64,000 nucleotides of DNA, from assembly GCA_032207245.1 (NCBI GenBank), contig CM063507.1, positions 84,381,379 to 84,445,378 on the forward strand, written 5' to 3'. The translations under genes were made by a program, and so were the position numbers. Positions 57,781 to 64,000 of this stretch are shown here, piece after piece. Position 1 is the first letter of the stretch. Each line of letters starts with the position of its first letter. This DNA is from Pardosa pseudoannulata. Its lineage: Eukaryota; Arthropoda; Arachnida; Araneae; Lycosidae. The notes under the pieces are model-generated. The model made no database searches, was not told the DNA's origin, and worked only from the letters and a program-made list of their open reading frames with translations.

Positions 57781-60700
57781 AGAACGCCTGTGTACTTCGT
57801 GAATCGGCACAAGTTTTTATTTGGGATTTTGTTGGTATGGCGTGTACGACATAATTATGTCACTTGGGTTTCGTAAGGAGTAACTAGTAAATTCTGACAA
57901 AAGTGCGAAGGTGACTTTCAAAATAAATGTATGTTGCTTTGAATCAATCTTCTGGAATATTAAATAGACTGTTAGTAACATATTTATGCAAAAGTGGTTA
58001 AAATGACGAGTTAAATTATTAATTATTACAATAGCTTTGATTATTTTTCACGTCGGAAGAATATTTCACTTTTTAGCATACATGTATAACTTGATTATAG
58101 CACTTGTGTATCGTAATGAGTAACTAGTAAAGGAAGGATATTTCACTTTTTAGCAAAGCATGTATAACTTAATTATAGCACTTGGGTATCGTAATGAGTA
58201 ACTAGTAAATTCTGACAAAAGTGAGAGGGTGACTTTCAAAATAAATGTATGTTTGTTTTGAATCAATTTTCTGGAATATTGAATATTCTGTTAGTAACAT
58301 TTATGCAAAAGTGGTTAAAATCACGAGTTCAATTATTAATTATTACAATGGCTTTGATTATCTTTCACGCAAGAAGAATATTTCACTTTTTAGCATACAT
58401 GTATAACTTGATTATAGCACTTGTGTATCGTAATGAGTAACTAGTAAAGGAAGGATATTTCACTTTTTAGCAAAGCATGTATAACTTAATTATAGCACTT
58501 GGGTTTCGTAAGGAGTAACTAGTAAATTCTGACAAAAGTGTGAAGGGTGACTTTCAAAATAAATGTATGTTGTTTTGAATCAATCTTCTGGAATATCGAA
58601 TATTCTGTTAGTAACATATTGATGCAAAAGTGGTTAAAATCATGAGTTCAATTATTAATTATTACAATGGCTTTGATTATCTTTCACGCAGGAAGGATAT
58701 TTCACTTTGTTTGCATAGTATGTATAACTTAATTATACCACTTGAGTATCGTAATGAGTAACTAGTAAAGGAAGGATATTTCAGTTTGTTAGCATAGCAT
58801 GTATAACTTAATTATAGCACTTGAGTATCGTAATGAGTAACTAGTAAAGGAAGGATATTTCAGTTTGTTAGCATAGCATGTATAACTTAATTATAGCACT
58901 TGAGTATCGTAAATGAGTAACTAGTAAAGGAAGGATATTTCACTTTGTTAGCTTAGTATGTATAACTTAATTATAGCACCTGGGTATCGTAATGAGTAAC
59001 TAGTAAATTCTGACAAAAATGTGAGGGTGACTTTCAAAATAAATGTATGTTGTTTTGAATCAATTTTTCTGGAATATTGAATATTCTGTTAGTAACATTT
59101 ATGCAAAAGTGGTTAAAATGACGAGTTAAATTATTAATTATTACAATGGCTTTGATTATTTTTTCCCGCAGGAAGGATATTTTACTTTGTTAGCATAGTA
59201 TGTATAATTTAACTATAGCACTTTGGTATCGTAAGGAGTAAATAGTAAATTCTGTCAAAAGTGTGAAGGCGACTTTCAAAATAAATGTATGTTGTTTTGA
59301 ATCAATCTTCTAGGAATATTGAATATTCTGTTAGTAACATTTATGAAAAAGTGGTTAAAATGACGAGTTAAATTATTAATTATTACAATCGCTTTGATTA
59401 TTTTTTTACGTAGGAAGGGTATTTCACTTTTTAGGATAGCTCGTATAACTTAATTATAGCACTTGGATATCGTAAGGAGTAACTAGTAAATTCTGACAAA
59501 AGTGTGAAGGTGACTTTCAAAATAAATGTATGTTGTTTTGAATCAATTTTCTGGAATATTGAATATTCTATTAGTAACATTCATGCAAAAGAGTTTAAGA
59601 TGACGAGTTAAATTATTAATTACTACAATGGATTTGATTATTTTTCACGCAGGAAGAGTATTTCACTTTGTTAGTATAGTATGTATAACTTAATTATAGC
59701 ACTTGGGTATCGTAAAGAGTTACTAGTAAAATCTGATATAAGTGTGAAGGTGACTTTCAAAATAAATGTATGTTGTTTTGAATCAATTTTCTGGAATATT
59801 GAATATTCTGTTAGTAATATATTTATGCAAAAGTGGTTAAAATGACTAGTTCAATTATTAATTATTACAATGGCTTTGATTATCTTTCACTCAGGAAGGA
59901 TATTTCACTTTGTTAGCATAGTATGTATAACTTAATTGTAGCACTTGAGTATCGTAATGAGTAACTAGTAAAGGAAGGATATTTCACTTTGTTAGCATAG
60001 TATGTATAACTTAATTGTAGCACTTGAGTATCGTAATGAGTAACTAGTAAAGGAAGGATATTTCACTTTGTTAGCTTAGTATGTATAACTTAATTACAGC
60101 ACCTGGGTATCGTAATGAGTAACTAGTAAATTCTGACAAAAGTGTGAAGGCGACTTTCAAAATAAATGTATGTTATTTTGAATCAATTTTCTGGAATATT
60201 GAATAATCTGTTAGTAACATATTTATGCCAAAATAGTTAAAATGACGAGTTAAATTATTAATTATTACAATGGCTTTGATTATTTTTCACATAGAAAGGA
60301 TATTTCACTTTTTAGCATAGCATGTATAACTTAATTATAGCACTTGGGTTTCGTAAGGAGTAACTAGTAAATTCTGTCAAAAGTGTGAAGGTGACTTTCA
60401 AAATAGATGTATGTTGTTTTGAATCAATCTTCTGGAATATCGAATATTCTGTTAGTAACATATTGATGCAAAAGTGGTTAAAATCATGAGTTCAATTATT
60501 AATTATTACAATGGCTTTATCTCTCACGCAGGAAGGATATTTCACTTTGTTAGCATAGTATGTATAACTTAATTATAGCACTTGAGTATTGTAATGAGTA
60601 ACTAGTAAAGGAAGGATATTTCCCTTTGTTAACATAGCATGTATAACTTAATTCTAGCACTTGGGTATCGTAATAAGTAACTAGTAAAATCTGATAAAAA

Positions 60701-60910
60701 GTGGAGAAGGAAGTCGACTGTTAAAACGAATTTGCGTTGTTTTTAGTCAATATGTGTAAATATTGAATATATTGTTGATAAGTTTTGTAAAAGTGGTTAA
60801 AATTACACGTTAAAATATTAGTTTTTTAAATGAATATTATTTTTGAAGTAGGAAATATATTTGCGATATTGTTGGCATGGCGGGTATTTAAATGTGTCAC
60901 TTGGGCTTAG
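57780..60910 (+). repeat. Satellite array with two monomer lengths (about 79 and 240 bp)
   Basis: The anchor GTATCGTAATGAGTAACTAG (and close variants) recurs near 57867, 58108, 58187, 58424, 58502, 58744, 58823, 58902, 58982, 59225, 59466, 59706, 59948, 60026, 60105, 60348, 60586 and 60665. Spacings are 237-243 or 78-80 only. Long units contain CTGACAAAAGTGTGAAGG, AATAAATGTATGTTGTTTTG, and AATTATTACAATGGCTTTGA between CTAGTAAA and GGAAGGATATTTCAC. Short units join CTAGTAAA directly to GGAAGG. Diverged monomers flank the array on both sides, the right-hand one interrupted by a SINE at 60937. Open frames inside are not genes. Confidence 0.92.
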
Positions 60911-60936
60911 TAAGAAGTGACTACTACTGCATTCTG

Positions 60937-61082
60937 GCCGAACGATGACCGAATGGTTAGGGCGCTGATCTTCGGTGTCGCAGTTCGTGGGTTCGAATCC
61001 CATTGTTCGCAGATTTTCTGTATCGGCTTTAAGCAGTAGTTCCCGGTCTCATTAGCCCACGTGTTGGAAAAAAGTAGACCGT
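60937..61082 (+). mobile_element. SINE family 2 inserted in the satellite, 5' part
   Basis: Head GCCGAACGATGACCGAATGG, B box GGGTTCGAATCC. It is interrupted at AGTAGACCGT by another insertion and resumes at 61672. Outer flanks CTACTGCATTCTG (60924-60936) and CTAGTACATTCTG (61689-61701) match at 11 of 13 and are satellite sequence. Confidence 0.85.
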
Positions 61083-61661
61083 TGTTATTGTTGTTGTTTC
61101 TCATGCCACTTGGACAAACCAATCACGAGTGAGCCTGCAGGTTCACGTATTAAGGCCAGGCCTTTCGTTTTAATGAGCACCATTAAGGTGAAAGAACGAC
61201 TTTGCTCAAGTAGGTCCTCGTAATTTTGAAGCAGGGACCAAGCAGAAGACCCATAGACTTGGCCTGCCACCCCCAGAGGTATTGATTGAGAACTTGGAGG
61301 ACATTGTGACCACGAACATATTTTACGTGCTCCAGTCACCTTTAACGAACTTAGCTCCAGTTACTGCGAATCTTAGGCCGGCTCGGGTTCCGAACCCGCA
61401 ACTTCTCAGATACGAAATCGTTGCCCTTGCAGATTGAGCTACCGCGGTCTCACATAGGCTTTGTTATGTGAACGATTTTCCACCTTATAGCATTTTTTCT
61501 TTCGTTTTTTCGGAAGCCGCTGTAAGCATACTAAATTCTTGTTTGGCTACTTGTTTTTCTTGATTCAATAAATTATTTTTATGATCTATATTCTTTCGGA
61601 GGTTGAACTAGTGCCTTTTTCACTGCTAGGTACTCCGTAAAAGCTAATTACCTTGACCTTG
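61083..61661 (-). mobile_element. Different tRNA-derived SINE nested in the SINE
   Basis: It is flanked by AGTAGACCGT at 61073-61082 and 61662-61671. On the minus strand a tRNA-like head begins near 61455 (GAGACCGCGGTAGCTCAATC, then a B box GGGTTCGGAACCC). The body is about 360 bp and the tail is AACAACAACAATAAC. About 200 bp precede the head. The AAC-type tail differs from the AACC tail of family 2, suggesting another LINE partner. Confidence 0.7.
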
Positions 61662-61671
61662 AGTAGACCGT

Positions 61672-61688
61672 AGCGATCCAAACCAAAA
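61672..61688 (+). mobile_element. SINE family 2, 3' remainder
   Basis: AGCGATCCAAACCAAAA completes the SINE that starts at 60937. Confidence 0.8.
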
Positions 61689-61701
61689 CTAGTACATTCT
61701 G

Positions 61702-62280
61702 AAAAAAGCGCTAAAGACGGTAGTCGACTGTATGTTGTTTCTAGTCAATGTTCTTGAATATTGAATACGTTTATTGTATATTTATTGAAATGGATTTGTG
61801 GTATTGTTGGCATAGCTTGTATGATATAATTACGTCATTTTGGTTTCGTAAAGAATAAGTAGTAAAATTGGATAAAAGGTGTGAAAGTGGCAGTTGACTG
61901 TCAAAATGAATTCATGTTGTGTTTAATCAGTTTTTTTTATTATCGAGTATGCTGTTTATAACACTAACAAAGTTAAAATTAAAGTTAAAATGTTTATTGT
62001 TTTAGTTGTTTTTAATTATTTTTCAGTAGTCGGTAAAAATTTTAAAGTTTTGCAAATTTACCCAAAAATGCGAATCTTGAGTAAAAATTATAGCTTAAAA
62101 ATTGTTTTAAAAATATATTCTATGAAAAATATTATTATACATTGCAGTCTTTCAATAAATTGGAAATGTAAAACTTTTCAGAATTTTCTTTTAACAGTAG
62201 ATTGGGAAAAAAAGTGACTTATTCTAGAACACTTTCTGTTTCACTTAGATTTTGTGACTGTCAAAGGACGTTTTAAGTGA
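61702..62280 (+). repeat. Diverged outer satellite monomers
   Basis: 61702-61960 continues the satellite theme (TGTTGTTTCTAGTCAAT, TATTGTTGGCATAGCTTG, TTGGTTTCGTAAAGAATAAG) with heavy divergence. It then fades into AT-rich DNA. Confidence 0.6.
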
Positions 62281-62284
62281 CAAC

Positions 62285-63085
62285 CAAAGTTAGTCGTCTA
62301 TCAAAATATCTTTGGATAATCTCTGAAGCGTATCTTCATGTCAATTTCTTTTTGCTTCCCGTTTGATATTTCATCAAGAGTCTGAATATGTTAAATTTCT
62401 TTTATTTTTTGTGTGTAAGGTACACTTGGAATTCAGCTACTTGCAGCAGAGAACTATGCCTTCATTTTGAACGCTCGGTAACTTTGCCAAATATTATTTT
62501 ATCCAAATTGTATTCGTTTTATCTGAATTATATTTAACTAATTAAAACTTTGGTTGTTTTTAAATGGCAATCAGAATTAGTCGTCTATCTTTGAATAATC
62601 TCTGAAGAGTATCTTCATGTCAATTTCTTTTTGCTTCCCGTTTGATATTTCATCAAGAGTCTGAATATGTTAAATTTCTTTTATTTTTTGTGTGTAAGGT
62701 ACACTTGGAATTCAGCTACTTGCAGCAGAGAACTATGCCTTCATTTTGAACGCTCTGCAGCTTTGCCAAATATTTTTATCCAAATTGTATTCGTTTTATC
62801 TGAATTGTATTTAACTAATTAAAACTTGTTAATAAATGGCAAAGCTTGGTTTTCTTTTAAATGGCAAAGTTAGTCGTCTATCAAAATGTATTTGATAAAA
62901 TTTGAAGCGTATCCAAATACCACTTTTTTTTTTGTTTCCTATTGAATATTTCATCAAAGGAGTCTGGGAATAATCTCTTTCTATGTTTTAAAATACTATG
63001 AGAATTCAATGTCTTTGATTGTGGAACATCCTTTGCCAAGCATATTTTACGTACTCGTTTCATCCGAATTGTATTTAACTAATTC
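62285..63085 (+). repeat. Tandem repeat, about 290-bp unit, three copies
   Basis: TTAGTCGTCTATC starts near 62289, 62578 and 62870. Units 1 and 2 are almost identical over about 200 bp (CTTCATGTCAATTTCTTTTT, GTACACTTGGAATTCAGC, GCAGCAGAGAACTATGCC). Unit 3 is more diverged. Confidence 0.88.
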
Positions 63086-64000
63086 TACGAAAACCGTCAT
63101 TAGAACCAGATCGCATATCATTACCGATCATTATTTATTTTTAAGAGTAATAGTTTCTGAAGTGTTTCAGTTTGCACCTCTCTTAGTTTATATGTACTGA
63201 GTAAATTCAAGTACTATTTTCTGTGTCCGAAATAATTTATACTTTTCATAATTTTTACCCATTTTTTTATTTACAAAAGAAATGTATATACTGGGAAATA
63301 ATTGTTTATAATTTTCTCTTTTTCGATAAAATGTTTTTCTGTATGTTTTAACAGTGTAGTGTGTCTAACTAGTCGCATTAATGCGCCCTTATTTAAATAT
63401 AATATTTATTAGTAAATATAATATTTTCACTTTGATGACAACAAAGTAAGTTCAATTTTGGTAATGATTTACATGATATTTTTGGACTTTCTAAGTTGGC
63501 CTTGTGGCAATAGAAATGCAGAAATGCATATAACTAATAGAATGACTGCAGTTAATATATTACTAGTATTTAATTAAGAGTGGAAGGGTTTATATTAATT
63601 TTATAGTTTTAATTACAGAAAATGTAAATTGGACTAAATATCTTTGATTAACTCAGATCTACGTTTATACTTACAAATTGAACAAAATTCATTAAAGCAA
63701 GCGAATCACTTCTTCCGATCATCGAAATTAGATGTGCCGGTTTTAATTTCCTTAAGTGGATATTTATTGCATTTCAGACGTAAGTACGTTTAGTAGTAAC
63801 TTCAAGTTGCTTAATAGTAACTTGAAGTGGTGGTAAGAAACGGGAGGAAATGAGCTTTAATTTCTACTGAACTTTTTTAAGATTATACTTGGCTAATTAA
63901 ATAGTATTTCGTTTCAGCAGAGTGCACATATAATTTTCCCTTTTTAATAAATTGAACAGTAAAACTTTTTTAAAAAGCTTTTTTATACCTGTTTTGTTGT
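63086..64000. other. AT-rich DNA, nothing recognised
   Basis: A short duplicated TATAATATTTATTAGTAAA motif occurs near 63398-63430, and a TAGTAACTTCAAGTTGCTTA inverted motif near 63796-63820. No gene is supported. Confidence 0.45.

Noticed and set aside
58249..58440. 63-codon open frame in the satellite
   Set aside because: It falls within one repeat unit and is not maintained in neighbouring units.
60937..61020. Possible tRNA genes at the tRNA-like heads (also at 26277, 43301, 46970, 47572)
   Set aside because: B boxes are good, but the heads do not close into an acceptor stem, continue into a shared 100-bp body, and have target duplications. They are SINEs.

Overview
The window is eukaryotic nuclear DNA and very AT-rich. 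It holds one convincing protein-coding gene spread over about 21.6 kb in five exons, one U6 snRNA copy, and a dense set of decayed transposable elements and tandem repeats. The gene is the clathrin light chain. Its sequence, the large AT-rich introns, and the mix of mariner, Tigger, hAT, piggyBac, LINE and tRNA-SINE debris fit an arthropod; a chelicerate such as a spider is my best guess, but that is inference. There are no prokaryotic operons, CRISPR arrays or ribosomal RNA genes. A run of 100 Ns at 48901-49000 is an assembly gap.

Layout. 1-15.7 kb is intergenic DNA carrying a LINE 3' end, two tRNA-derived SINEs and a chain of hAT-type elements. Two hAT families there lie as inverted pairs (6094-6848 with 8256-9063, and 9844-10894 with 12515-13578). 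At 15.7-17 kb the minus strand shows a possible small two-exon coding structure of unknown identity. 18.8-21.5 kb has (TA)n tracts, a mariner relic and a less AT-rich unclassified block. 22.3-43.9 kb is the clathrin light chain gene on the plus strand: exons 22310-22469, 25251-25285, 30511-30640, 32331-32442 and 43730-43910, giving a 205-residue protein. Its introns are filled with Tigger/pogo, hAT, piggyBac-like and SINE copies. Intron 4 contains a candidate 12-nt in-frame microexon (37308-37319) at the same protein position where vertebrate neuronal clathrin light chain exons are inserted.

44.4-47.9 kb is a nest of two LINE relics, two SINEs with exact target-site duplications and a Helitron-like insertion. 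48.7-53.8 kb has piggyBac-like ends, a Tc1/mariner-type deletion derivative flanked by TA, a diverged tandem repeat and a (TA)n tract. 54.5-63.1 kb is dominated by tandem repeats. These include a satellite of about 3 kb (57.8-60.9 kb) whose monomers come in only two lengths, about 79 and about 240 bp. The U6 snRNA gene lies at 55559-55668 between two of these repeat blocks.

How the parts relate. Clathrin light chain (vesicle coat) and U6 (spliceosome) have no functional link. The rest of the window is best read as layered insertion history, and target-site duplications let the order of several insertions be read directly.
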